NCBI GenBank assembly: GCA_029582165.1
Contig: CM055874.1
Location: forward strand, 32,425,383-32,489,382
Reading direction: 5' to 3'
From: Portulaca oleracea
Taxonomy: Eukaryota; Streptophyta; Magnoliopsida; Caryophyllales; Portulacaceae
Length of the DNA: 64,000 bases
The notes under the pieces are model-generated. The model ran no database searches. It saw only the letters and a list, made by a program, of their open reading frames with translations, and was not told the origin of the DNA. Positions 15,848-29,600 of this stretch are shown here, in pieces. A program made the translations under genes and the position numbers. Each line of letters starts with the position of its first letter. Position 1 is the stretch's first letter.

Positions 15848-15852
15848 GCAAC

Positions 15853-16800
15853 TTATAAGAAGCATCATCATTGCTGAAAGTTGATATAATGGAGTGATAA
15901 TTGATTCTCTAACTTGTCACTATGTGATCCTAGTAACACTCAGTTGTCTACATTATACAATCGCCCTTTGACTTAGTGTTATGACATGAAATCTAAGTGA
16001 GATGGTTGCTACTTTAGTGTGCACTCCAAGAGTTATAGATGTATACAGTTCAGTGGGACACATTAAGAAAGCAGTCTCACTGAAACATAGTACTATGAGT
16101 AGCTAAGGAAAACCATTCCACATTCACCATATCAGCCTAGGCAATTATATTAGAAATATAATCAATGATATTATCGATTGGCATAAAAGGGATAGAGTAT
16201 GCCAAGGGGTGATGTTACGGATGGTTTAAGGTGTTGTACGTTCCTTTGATAGTGTTATGTTGGTTAGATGGTGATCTGATATAACATTACTTACTCTTAT
16301 CAATCGCACACCCCATTCCACGTATGGAACGAGAAGAGAACTACAATATTAGTTTTTCCCCTAATCGGTACTATGTAGCCAAGTGGGAGCTGTTGGTAAT
16401 TAGCGACCACTTAATTATTTGTTAATTAAAGTAATCCTAGTTTATCTAGAATATAGTTTCCTGGATAAATTAGGAGTTGTAATCAGACTTGGAAAAGGAC
16501 TACCTATCTGAGTTGTATTCCTATCAGATATTGGATTGTGCCTCCATGTCATAACCTGTATATATATCCTAACACACAACAAGGATTTTGATATCTTCTC
16601 TCTCTCATGATAAACCAACATCAAGGTTTTTGGAGTTTGGAGTGTGGCTAATTTCCAGTTACTCTATACTAGTAGTCATTGGTCATCGATAATCTCCTAG
16701 TGTCGAACGTGAATGGTGACGTGCTATTCGTGGAACAATACTTGACGATACGATCTCGCTTTCACACTTAAGGTATTATTCGATCCCACTCTATAATATA
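15853..16800 (+). mobile_element. Possible 3' remnant of a copia-type element
   Basis: The stretch AAGTGGGAGC followed directly by TGTTGG at 16391 looks like a polypurine tract with the start of a copia 3' LTR. The following 230-410 bp include a TATATATAT box and CCAACA or ATAACA possible ends. The sequence upstream of 16380 resembles the degraded tail between RNase H and the 3' LTR. There is no open frame, no second LTR and no clear target duplication. Confidence 0.35.
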
Positions 16801-17670
16801 TAACAAGAGAGAATGGGGAAACTATTATCACACCAAATTAGCATGAGAATCATTTGACTCACGCCATATTCTTTAGCTTGATAGGATTATCTTACCTAAT
16901 CTAATCTAACATAACCTTACATTACTTTAATTACCTTACCACCCAAAAGAATATAACTTACTTTTAGATAATTTATATTTATAATTTTTTATTAAACTCA
17001 TATAATTTGTTTAAAAATAAAAAAGAAACATGTGATGTGACATTTACCTGCATCCACTACTTCCTTACCTCATTTCATAACCTAATTTTACCTTACATAA
17101 CTTAATCCTATACCCTCAAAGGATATGGCTTTATGACAAATTTTCAAAGTTAAGTGCATTTTTACAAAATTTTAAAATTGTTGCATATTTGACAAATTTA
17201 AAAGTTTAGTAACAATAACAACAAAAATTTAGACTACGATGACATGAAAATGATTTAACTCTATCATAACTTTTTTTTTTGGAGAAAACTCTATCAAAAC
17301 TTCATAACCCAAAAGTTAATATTTAGGGCCTGTCAAATTTACTGGTGAAAAATAGTTGGGTAAAAATTAAAGCTTGGTAATTTTTGACAACTTTTGGTAA
17401 ATTCTAATAACATTTGACAAACTTACGTCAATATATTAAAATTAACTTTTTCTTATTTTTTAAATTAAGTAATTTTTGATAAGTTTTGATAAATTTAGAT
17501 AAAAACTAGTAAATTTTGATAAATTGGAGTTACCGATGAAATTGACGGGCCCAATCCAGTCCAATCCCCTACCCCCTCCCTAAAAAAAAAAAAAAAAAAA
17601 AAAGGGAAAACAAGTAGTGGTAAAGTGTGGTTCAATAATGAACACTTGAAGGTTGCTCCAAAACTCAGGA
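16801..17670. other. AT-rich spacer before NTH1 with repeat copy
   Basis: It contains ACCTTACC-rich repeat debris (16870-17110, similar to 20050-20130), the inverted partner of the 11300-11616 repeat at 17345-17540, and a 23-bp A tract near 17582. The NTH1 promoter should lie here, but no TATA box can be singled out. Confidence 0.4.
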
Positions 17671-20600
17671 ATGTCTGTTAAACTCCCAATTGCAAATGGT
17701 CACCTTCGTCCATTTCGTTGCGCGGGAACTTTCTTAAAAATGCCTATCACCAGATTCTCTTTGACGGCTTCTTTGCCAAACTCTATGAAACAATCTCATA
17801 CCTCCGGGACAGACCCACTTCAGGGTAACTCCAACATTGTCCCCAAGTTTTGTATAAATTCCTTCATTTTCTCTTTGTATTGCTGATCATTGTGGGGATT
17901 CCCCTCCCCCTTTTTTTTTGAACAGGTTCTGAATTGAAGCCCTCCTCTTCTGTTCCAGAACTTCGAGTTTTTGTAAGGAAGAAGAGAGTGAAAAGGGCAG
18001 CGGTTGCAGACAGAAGTGGGGCTCAAGTTAGTTCTGAAACCCTTCCATTCACTTGTTACTTTCTTTATCACTGTTTAAATCATCATGGATTAGATTAATG
18101 ATGTGGGCAGTGATTATTTTGGGATATTTTGGCGGTTTCCATATTTCGGTTGCTCTTGATTATACTGTTGCACTTAAATATTTTTGGGTTGTAGTTGGCC
18201 AATGTTAATGCACTTTCCCTTTTCATTTTACTTGTTACCTTATTCTGTGCATATTTTTATCATTTCATCTAGAACCATTGCTGTAAAATGGTTACCTGAA
18301 TCTGAGGGTTCCATGTGATCCATAAGGTGTTTTTGTGTTAATGTTCAAGTTCATCAAGAGGGCTTATTGAAATATCTGTGGCCAATTCAGAAATTGATCA
18401 TCATTTCCATCCAAAAAAAAAAAGGAAATTGATTATCATGTTCTACATACCAATGATTATAGATATTTAATGTTTTAGTTGAAGTTCTAAAGCCTGGTCA
18501 AGTCATGACTGCCAAGAATGCTATTTGGGTTTCCCAATATGATTTGATTGCTCATCAGGCTATACCCTTATTCTTCCAAGAGGCATTTAATTTAAACAAA
18601 CTTGGGCTTGGGAGAGGTAGTTTTATTTCATCTGCTTTGGGTAAAGGTGGGGACTTGATTTCAATTTAAACCTTGTGTAATTGTAATGGAAATTTTCTGT
18701 ATGCCTCAATCTAGCGTTGCTAATGTTTGATTGTTTGTATTTCTTTAACAGACTAATATATCATCTAATACATCCACTTGTTAATACAGCGCTCTAGCCT
18801 ACCTGATATTGAGGATTTTGCATTCCAAAATCCAACTCCATCATTGACAAAAGGTGAGTGCTTGAGTTTTTGCATGTGGGAGATCTTTGCCTTGCTTATG
18901 CTTATGATATCTGCCTCCTTGTCAAAGCTTATAATTTATGCTCTTGTCATCATGTGCCCTAATATTCTAGAGATTTGCATAATTTTACTTTTCTGATCAT
19001 AGTCATTGCTTTTAGGGAATTCGAGACCTTTTCATCCAGTGAGTCCAGTGGAGATTAGAGCTGCTACTCCTGTGAAGAACGAAGGTAAAGTGGTAAATGT
19101 GTAACAAATACCCGAGACATTTGTTTGTGTTGATGGCAGGAGGGTTGATTCTGTAAAGTAGTTTGCCTCAAACAGTATGGGGGATTTCCTCTAATTTCAC
19201 AGATCCAGAAGCTAGATCTGATGGCTTCTTGCTTGCAAACTGCATTATAGTTCCTCTTTGAAATTTATTTGCAAATTCAATTGTTCAGCATGAGGAGAGT
19301 ATTTCTGGTTGTTTGTTTCAGCTGGACCTCCTGACGGTTGGGAGGAGGTGCTTCAGGGAATCAAAGACATGAGGTCTTCTGGAGATGCACCTGTGGATTC
19401 CATGGGATGTGAGAAGGCTGGCAGTTTTCTTCCCCCAAAGGTTTGATGTTTCCTAGCCTAGTGGTTTAGTTTTGACTTTATGCAAACCTATATTGTTTGA
19501 GTCTATGCATCCAATCCCACAATGCTTTTAGGACTTTGTTGATCAACATTCCCATCCACATTACTTTACATAATGTTATTGCTGAAAATTCATTTATTTA
19601 CATTTGTAACAAAATGTCCAATTTTTTTGATGTGTGAAGAAACACGAATGACACAACTTTGTGGGATAATAGTTCTCATTGTTCTGAACCAAAGATCAGG
19701 AAAGTATAGTCTGACGATTCCTCCGTATGCTTTGCAGTTTCCGATCTTTTAGGTTCAATTTTAATTTTTCCCCCCTTTTTCTTTGAGGAGGGATTCTACA
19801 TAGAATTCATGCGCTTTCTAACTTCTTGCTTATTAGTTGGATCGCAATTTTACAGTAAGATTTCAATTGACTTTGGCTTTTCATCCAGGAGAGAAGATTT
19901 GCTATTCTAGCTTCTGCACTTTTTTCAAGTCAAACCAAGGATCAGGTTACTCATGGCAAGTTCAGGTTCCTACATAAATCTGAAATGTTGAATTTTTAGT
20001 TGTGAAAGACAACACTAAGTTTACGTATTCTTTTCATTAATTGTACTGAAACTTACCTAAATTACCAACCCAACCTAGATTTACCCAATTTTACCTAACC
20101 TTACCTTACCTTTAAAAGAACACACCCTAAGTACTCTTGTTTTCTACTGAAAATTATGTTCATTTTCACGAAAACTTTGCTGGTGATTGGAGATGTCTTG
20201 TCTTCCTTGGGTTATCTTCTTAATAAAAAGACCCCTCTCATTATAATGGTGGAAGCAAGGATATTAGGATTCTTTTTAAAATGTATCTTTCATCTTCTCA
20301 CAATTTGTTTCATTCTCGTTTCTGAGATAACAAGGATTGAGTGCCACACTTACGCAAAATGCGAACTCTAGGAGCGTGGCATTTATTGTTGTGTATTGTT
20401 GAATTGTCAATTTGCTATCTAGGTGGTAGTAGGTCATTTGCATGAATTGTATGTTAATTTTCAATTTTTGTGATTTACTGTTAAACTTTAAATGCTAATA
20501 GGTGATATTAGGTCATTTGTAGTGCTATTGTACTATTTTGGTGAGCATCGCAAGTTAATTAGAACTTAAATGTGTTCAACACCACAAGATAAGGATATTC

Positions 20601-23600
20601 TATTGATGGCTAAAGCTCCAAATGATATTGTATCAACAACTTAGATTATAGCAGTTTCAATGAGGATTACAACTTAGGGATTATGGTACAAGCCTCAAGT
20701 GCAACAAGCAAAAATTTTCTCTTATTTAACTCACAATGATCCCCATCTTATACGTATTGAGTTCCACACGGATTGGTTGAGTACTTGTCCTTGTTTACCG
20801 TTAGGGCCATATTAAATTAGGGCCAAGTACCTGAGTTTCGAATCTTGGTCAAGTACTTCTCCTGGCCCATTCTTTGTGAGTTTCTTCTCTTTGCTACGTT
20901 CCCTTTTTGTTGATAGGGGTTACTCTGGTTTAACTGCATAGAGTGAAGAATTTGTAGGTAGCTTAGATGAGACGTATGGTGAATTGTTCCTTGTGAGTTT
21001 GAAAGTTGGTTCCCTTAGATGTTTAGTGGGCCATTTGGAATGAGAGAAATAGATTGATGTTTGTGAACAAAGGTTTATTGCTTCATGATATCAAGCTCAA
21101 TTTTTTGAGGATGTTGTATGGTTGGGGTGTGGTGCTTAAGGGTGATAGAGATTTGAGTTTGTTGGACTTTTTTTTAAAAAATTTATTTTTAATGAGAGCT
21201 TGAGGGCATTGTATTTTGGCATTTGTCCCTTTTGTATATGGGTAAAATCATGTTGGTGTCCTGTCATTACATCTTTATGAAAGAACATGGTAGAGTTTAT
21301 TGTTTTCCCCGTAAATTGGCCCCCAATTACCTTACTTTAGATCATTTTGCTTTCGGGTACTTTAGATCATTTCGGGTTTGGTGCTAACGGTTTGGAATTC
21401 CGTGATCTTAGATCAAAAAATTTGGAGGTGCAAAAAGACGCCAAGTGTTCCTACAAGGGCTGACTTTTCAAATGTGAGACACACTTTTTCTCAAGTACTT
21501 CAACAAAGATTTTTAAAATTGTTTTTTGGACAATAAGTTAAATATAACATCAAATAAGTGGTTAGATTTTAATTACATTATTATTATAATAGTGAACACC
21601 ACAAGAAGTATCACAATTCATAATACAATATTATATCATCATTATGTATTTTCCCTAAATGACGAGTGGTAAATAAACTACTAGAGGAGATTAACATGAA
21701 TGGTTGCTTCTTATTGTGCCACTTAGGTATCAACATGGAAAGAAGGGTTAATTAGTGAAAAAAATTCAGCTTGTTATTAGCTACAATCCTCTTGTGTTTG
21801 ATATACTTTTGCTACCTAATTTGTAGCTCTTCGATTCGCTAATTCCTCCTCACTTCACTTGTATTCGCTCATTTTGATGCTGCTGGGTATTTAGAAGCTC
21901 TTCCCTTCATCGTAAAAATTCAACTTTTGATATTTGAATATTTGTACATGGGTGGAAGTAAATTTTGAGCCTTTTTTTTTTCCAAATAATTTTGTATATA
22001 ATATTATGCATTGAATTTTGAATTTTGAATTGAATTCTGAATTTTGTTTATAATATAATATAATATCATGCATTGATGTCCATAATGTGCACAGTTGATG
22101 AATAATATTTTTTCAACTTAGATTGTAATAGTCTAAAGTAAAATTCCTCATTAAACCTCCTCTGCTTGTTTTCCATAGAGTAGTAGGCAGCGAACAATTT
22201 CTAAATCTTGGGTCATTTGGAACTAGTCTCTCTAAATTGTAAAATTTAGGGATAAGACTGTTACATCTGACCATGCCATACCTTGCTTGGGCGGAATATC
22301 AGAGTATTGGGTTTTGGTTTTGGTATATAGTATCGTCATTAGAGCTTGACTCATGAGGATTTTTCTACTTGCTCTTTTGTACATGGGTGGCACCCCCTTA
22401 TCTCTAATGAAATATTTTGATTACTCATGATAAAACATCTTATATTTGAATACTAATCAATGGAAATTGGCTTGAGTACAATTTTCACGTCAAACTCCAG
22501 CAAGGGGGTTCCTCTGCGGAAATTTAGAAGTCCTTTCTTTGTTTTGCTTGTGCACCCTGAGGGTAAGGTGTCACATATCATCAAATGCGAAGGTTGCAAC
22601 TCGATGTTCTTGGCAATGTTAGGAGACTTGCTTTTAATGAACCTATTCATTTTCAGCTTACGTTTCTCTTCCATCAAAATTGTCTTACATACTATTTAAC
22701 CTTAAGTTGCTTTAACATACCAAAGGGAAGTATACCCCTTCAGTTTAATAATAACTAACTTTATACTTAATGGTCAAAGTAGTGTTTGACAACACATGGG
22801 ATGCATTGAAGTTTTTCAGTAATAATTTATAGTTTATTTTCTAGAGTAACTTCATAATTATTATGAATTCAATTAATTATTAGACATTAATGGAAAAATG
22901 TATTATGAATTCAATTAATTATTATCCTTAAATTTATAATACTCAACATAAGGTAAAAAAAAATTAAAACCTTCTTCGGTTTCATAAATTAAGCATGTTT
23001 AAACCTTTAATTACTAAATTAAATGAGTTAAATCTTGAATATTTTGTCAATTTGTAAACCTAGTAATATATGAATTAGTGATGCAACGGGTTAACCTTGA
23101 AGCTATTAATAAATTATTTTATTTTATTTTTTGTAAAAAAGATGTTTCTTGAAAAGAATGTTAGAATGACTATGGCAATTCTATTTCCTTTTGTTTTTGT
23201 GATTTATTAATAAAACACAACATAACAATTTTTATTAAAGCTTAACTTATTGAATGTAATGTCTTATGGTTTCTTCTATTGTATATGTTATTAAATTTAA
23301 TGAGAAAAAGTAAGAAGAATGTATTTGTATAGGTTTAATTACATCGGTAATATGGCTATTAATTTTGTTGTAAAGAATAAGATTTATACCACAACAATAA
23401 ACTCCCAGGGGAAACACGTTTGAGCACAGTCTGGGGGATCTAGATGCAGGTATCCTTCTAGATGTAGGTATCCTTTCCCCCATGAACTAAGTTCATGGAG
23501 AAGCTGATTTCTGTGGACCCACAAAATACAAAGAATAGCATTTACACAACAGTAGACCCCAATATAGTTCTGCTAACGTGGAGTCTGAGGGGATCCAGAT

Positions 23601-26600
23601 GTAGGCAGCCTTCCCCCAATGCACGTGAGTGCATGAAGAGGCTGATTTCGGAAAGAATATGATTATAGTAAATTATTTTGGTTAGGAGATAACTTAGGAG
23701 TATACAAAGCTCCAAAATGTTTCCATCTAGGCATAGATATACCATAGCTAGTTTTCTTTTAATATATTTATGGATATTATACCCATGTATTGAGCCCAAT
23801 CAAGGTAGTGCTGTAGGTTTAAGCTGCCATCAGACTCTAGTGCCCCAATCTTGAGATCTACACATCATCCTTTGTATAGTTGAGTTTCTTTCTCTTATAG
23901 GCCTATGCTCTTCATTTTCCTCGTAATCTTCATGAGAATGAAAAAATATTGTTTCTTACTGAGCTCGACACTAGTGGCTGATTGGAGTGGAGTGCGTCTC
24001 GGTCAAGGTGAATGACTTCTCACAAAACTTGAGACTCCTCATGTACCCAAGTTCCTTTGTGAAGCTCATGACATTTCTGATTCAACAATGACCTAATCAG
24101 CTGAAGTGCCACCTAAGTCATTTGGGTGACCATTATAGGACTTGGTGATGCGTGAGGATTGGTGGACGGGTGAAAGGGAAAAAATGTGGTGAAGGGAAAA
24201 GGACGAAGGAGGCACAGGACATGCCTAACTTTAGGTCACAAAGTTGCAATGTATTTTTTGTTTTTTCCTTTTTTGTGTGTGTGTTCGGGGAGGGGGGTAT
24301 TATGATTTGGGTTTTCTTTTGTAGATTTTCTTGTGGGCATTTGTGGGTAAGGAATTCTTTGGGATTTTAGGGATGGTTTATTGTTTGGATCATGGGTTCT
24401 TGCGAGCTAATAAGGTTTTCAAGAGGAGATACAAATGGTGGGGTTTGGATGGGTTCGTAAAGATTGAATGGTGGATTTTTAGTATTAAGGTTGGTGATAT
24501 TTGGAATGCTAATAAACAAAAGGAGGATCGTTTTGCTTTCATACGAACTTGAACTATGTGAATAATTGAGTATCCACGTATTTAAAATCAATACACAACC
24601 ACAAAAACAAAACAAAACAAATAACCAAGAATTAAGGCTAATCTCTAGTAGTGGGTGAATGTGAATCTAGGCCCATAAACAAGAGTAAATTGTATAATTA
24701 AACTTTCAATCACAATAATAATGTGCAAATAACAAAACCCTAGATAAGACTAATATTTTTAGGATTAGTATGACTATGAACAACTAAATATTGGAGATTC
24801 CTAAAATGATGAACTATGAGAATGAATATAATAATCTTCTCACTGAATCTCACTTTAAAGGCTAGGTAACCAAGGAATATCATAAAGAGGAGACTCTAAC
24901 ATCACCAATCTAACAAATAGAGATAAGGATTAAAGGCATTTTGGAGTGAATTAACTAGCACTGAAGGCCAATTTCTATTCATTGTCATCATTCAATCATC
25001 AAAAACTGAATTTTGCAATGAAGGCATGGGGTTTTAAATACCTATTAGGCTTAAAATGAGCTAATACAAGTGGGGAGGGATTAGCCAATGAGAGAACTGC
25101 TAATTAGCTAGTGAAAATAAATCAAAACTAGTGACTTAGATAGATGAAAATCGATAACAATTGGCTGAAATAGTTCCATTGAGTAACCTCACCTTGTAAG
25201 AAGCTTCCTGGATAGCCAAGTGGCTGAATAAAGACACTACCACTTGGGTTAATTTCCTTCACTAGTGTAATTACCTCGTATTGTGGTGGAGTTAGTTGTT
25301 TCCTACCCAACTTTGTCATGATATTCTTGGTCGTTGGTGGAAAACTAAATGTGTTACGAAGTAAGGTGATTCGTGGCAATCTTTTGGCGAAAAGCCAAAG
25401 CGCTTGTAGTTTCTTAATCATAATGGCGCTTGACCAAAAGCTGAAGTCTAATGTAACACCATCTATACAATGTGTTCATTAAGTATGTGATCTAGTGCCA
25501 TCAAAGAGCAAATAATTAATACTTCCTCTGAATATTTTTTGGCAAGTTTACACAATGCTAGTCGTTTTTGTTGGTTACACACCTAAACATGTCTTTTTTC
25601 TTCTCTAATGGTTATGTGATATGGGTGTCTATTTTTGGATCCTCATTAGGATGATATTTAGATTCAATCCCCATATTTTTTTGGTATCGTAGGGATTATT
25701 ATGGGGATCATGCTTTGTAATCCTCCTCATAAGAGCCCATTGCAAATGCTCTTACAATTTTAGTAGATAATAAGGATAAATGGAAGTAGGATTGTTGGAA
25801 TGAGGCGCTTAGTTACAATCTTTAGGTGCCTGTTTGTGTGGCAGTTAAAGTGCTGACGCAGTTTTCTTTATTTACTATGTTTTCAATTGTAAGTGGATTA
25901 GTCTTGTTTCATCTGCAGGGGCAATTCAACGTCTTTTGCAAAATGGACTGCTTGATCCTTATGCCATTGACAAGGCTGATGAAGGGGCCATTAAGACATT
26001 GATCTATCCTGTAGGTTTCCAATCTTGTGAGATGGAGCCACCTTTTTAATGATGTACATTTCATAATATCTTAGTTGTGGTTGATCCGACCCCTTCATTG
26101 GACATGTATCGTTTTGTCTGTTTCTTTTTGTAGTTTCCTAATGTTGGTTTAGTATGGTTGTACTTCAAACAAACTTGTAGTGACATCAACATGATAACAG
26201 GTGGGATTCTACACCCGGAAGGCCAGTAACCTGAAAAAGATTGTGAAGATCTTGATAGCGAAGTATGATGGAGATATTCCAAGCTCTCTTGAGGAGCTGC
26301 TCCAACTTCCTGGGATTGGGCCGAAGATGGCTCATCTGGTATGTTAATTCTGTATCTGAACTCTGTTGCATTGCTTGAATTGCTCATTTGCTAATCTGTG
26401 TCCTTTTGTAGGTTATGAATGTGGCATGGAATGATGTACAGGGAATTTGTGTTGATACTCATGTTCATCGTATTTGCAATAGACTAGGATGGGTATTCCG
26501 GGCTGGCACTAAACAGGTAAGACCCTCAGTTACTTTGAACCCCCCTCGTGGTGATCCTCTTAAGTAATGGAAAGTATTCTGTATTCCTTTTTCTTTGTCT

Positions 26601-29600
26601 TACTAATTTTTTGAAAAGAAATAGCTTATTCAGTCGCTAAACTAAAATCTTATGTATTGTTGAAGCAACTGGTGTGTTTATTATACCTTTCTTTATATAT
26701 TTGGCTTTTATTCTGTGTTCATGAAGTAGAAGAAAGATTCCATGTGTGGTAGCTTTCATGGATTGGCAATGTCCTCTTTCTTTCTACCTTTGGAAACTGG
26801 ATGTGGATCTGCCTAGATTTTGGGCCGTCGGATTGGGATGCAGCCATGTAGTGAAAGCCTAGAGACGTATGCCAAGTTTTACTGCTGAATTCCCTCTGCT
26901 TTCTCCCAGTACAAAGTTAGGGCTGAGAATTGAGTCCCTATAGATTAGGCTAACGTGGTTTACTGACTGGCATACCCTCTCAAAGTTTTAGTGGCTTGTT
27001 ATTTGTCCTTGGTGTTTCTAAGCCTAGGTTTAACCTTGTCAAATAGAATATAGATGACCGAAGCATGAAACTGAGGTCATATAACTGCATTAGAGGTTGT
27101 CTGTGCTGTTTTTACGTCAGGATGTTCAGTTGTTTTGAACAAGAATTTCTGTATGAGAAAACCGAAGGTGGAATAAGCTATCCTGCATTGATGTTGTCTT
27201 AGAATAGATGCTTGTCTTGGTGGATTCTTAGAAAGCCTCTGCATGTAAGGGGGTGATGCTGCTTGCATCTAAACCTCCCAAACTTGAAACCCTGTTCTGG
27301 CAAGATCCATTTGGGGCTGTATGATATAATCCACCTAACATAATTCCATTATTGCTTCTATATGTGCACTTTAGATAATTCTTATCTCTTGTGTCAGAAA
27401 ACTTTGACACCAGAGGAAACAAGGGAGGCATTGCAGAAGTGGCTGCCAAAGGAAGAATGGGTCCCCATAAATCCACTTTTGGTACGTTAATGCTTGTCCA
27501 TGTCTATGTCAGAGACAATTGCAAAAGCATCGGTTTTTTTTATTATTTTATTTTTTATTTATTTGTGGAAGTCTGGATGATAAACATCAAGAGGATAATA
27601 GTCCACTATTAAAACCCCAGCTGAATGGCTGTGGATTATGCACATGATTCAGCATCAGATATTCAATCATTTTTTTTTTGGGTTTTGGGTGTGTTGAAGG
27701 GGCTTCTCTTTTGTTTCACGAGTAGACTCTGCCACTTGCATACTGTACGCATTGTGTTTGACTGGTTTCTTGTTTTGGCTGTGTCCATCTAACCACATGC
27801 CCCAAAGTTCAAGACCTGGAGGTAGTAATGTTCTCGGGTTTGCACTAACGTGTGCCAAATCGGCTCCATGGTGGGGCTGTCTCTCCAGCCCATAGACTCA
27901 CTTGAGAGCTCCCTATACAGGGTTCCAAAGGGGGTGGACAGCTAAATAAAACCCCCACCCCTAACACACATATATATAAATGGAAAATTGGTAGTAAGTC
28001 GAGTTTGTCTAAGTTGAACCATATTTTGGACTGCTACAATCCAATGTATAATAGTTTGGAATATTATAATCTAATATATGATAGTTTGGACTACTGTGAT
28101 GTATGTGCAACTCAATAAGAATCAGAGTGCCCTGAGCTGGACAACATCAAGAGACTTCTGGACCTTGCTGGTTCAACTCAAGCTTTTCCTAGGGATGGAA
28201 AAGCATTAAGGAACGAAAGGCAAAAAAGGAAATAAAGATAGGCTTGTGAATTCTTACTGAGACAGACCACACCACAGCAGAACTCACAAGGGCAATCACT
28301 CAGCTCACACAAATGGATACATACCACACCACCATAAGCATGAATTAAGCTCTACTGTCACCTGTTAAGCTTGCCAAAGCTTAGTTACAGTCAAGTAGAA
28401 ACGAGAGTTATTAGATACTCACAAACAAGAGAAGCAAAGCTCCACCATTCATATAAACTCAGATAATGAAAATGGTTTACAGAAGCTAAGCTTGTATATG
28501 CTGCTTTAAGCAAGCAGCTGGCTCTACTCTAGCAAATGAGGTTTCCTGAAGCTGACGAAACCTCTAATCTGCCCCTTAACTACATAATTACACATTATTA
28601 CATGTAATGACATAGATTAGAACCAAATAAAGGCAGCAAATATAAACTTGAGGCTGGCAGATCCTTATTGGTCCACCTCCTGCTTCAGCATGCATTTAAC
28701 CTCTTCACTTGATAATAATTAACTTCCTTTGACTCCTGAGTGCTGGTAATAAAAGGAATTACTGACGTAATTCGATCATAAGGGAAAATGACCAAATAAC
28801 CTTAATAAAACTGGATTTCCCTGGACTGCCTCTGACTGCTCGACCCTTTGCTGCTCCTGGACTTTGTTGCTGCTGTAGAAAATGTCCTAGGATAGTAGTA
28901 GGCTGCACTCCTTGATCATAGGTAGTAGAAATACCAAGGAACACATAGAAGCCCTCAGTTCCCATTACCATGCTTCATACAGCTTGCAAAGACGTCAGCA
29001 ACCCTGCCTTAACAGGTTGGGGTTCTGCCAAGGCTCAGCTGACAGAACTGAGCTTTTGTTCTAAGGCCAAGCTGCTCCTTCACACATGATCCTGGGATTC
29101 TCCTAGTATTGTAAAACTCCCCTAGGACCTGTCTCCAAACTCCTCCTCACAGTTGCTGAAGAGGGGCTTAATCCCTCTTGAAATTCCAGCAAGATCCCAA
29201 GGAATGCTGGATCTGCTTGAAATTTCTGGTGGGAAAGTCCACCCTTGCTGTGCTGCTTGGTCAAAAACCATCAATGAATGAATTTGGGATTCCTATAGTG
29301 CAAGTGTCACGTAGGAAAACCACCCTCCTCTGATGCCACATAAGAAAATCACTGATTTGGTTTGGATCAACTCAGTGGTAGTGCAATGCAGTCCAAGAGT
29401 TTAATAGTACAACTTACTGTGATACATTTCTAAAGTTTGGCTTACTATTCGGCTTGCTTCAATCCAGTTTTTCTATATAAATTTATAATGAAATTGGAAA
29501 ATTGGATTCTAATAATCCCTACCATAGACCATTGGAAACTAATAATCCCTACTTTAGAAATGTACCCCAGTGGTCCCTGCTTTCAACCCATTGGATTCCT

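Larger units (their letters stand above)
19956..25918. other. NTH1 intron 6 (5963 bp): repeat-filled
   Basis: It starts GCAAGT instead of GT and ends CAG. It contains ACCTTACC-type repeats, two LINE 3' fragments, an Au-SINE-like pair and long unassigned AT-rich sequence. Open frames at 24152-24552 and 25128-25421 have no recognisable homology and are not annotated as genes. Confidence 0.7.

Noticed and set aside
24152..24615. ORFs on both strands in NTH1 intron 6
   Set aside because: No recognisable homology, no splice context, and opposing frames overlap.
25128..25421. Minus-strand 97-codon ORF in NTH1 intron 6
   Set aside because: No family recognised and no neighbouring exons; it could be transposon debris, so it is not annotated as a gene.
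28140..29360. LTR retrotransposon on the minus strand in NTH1 intron 10
   Set aside because: The composition suggests an LTR, but no TG..CA ends, primer site or target duplication could be located.
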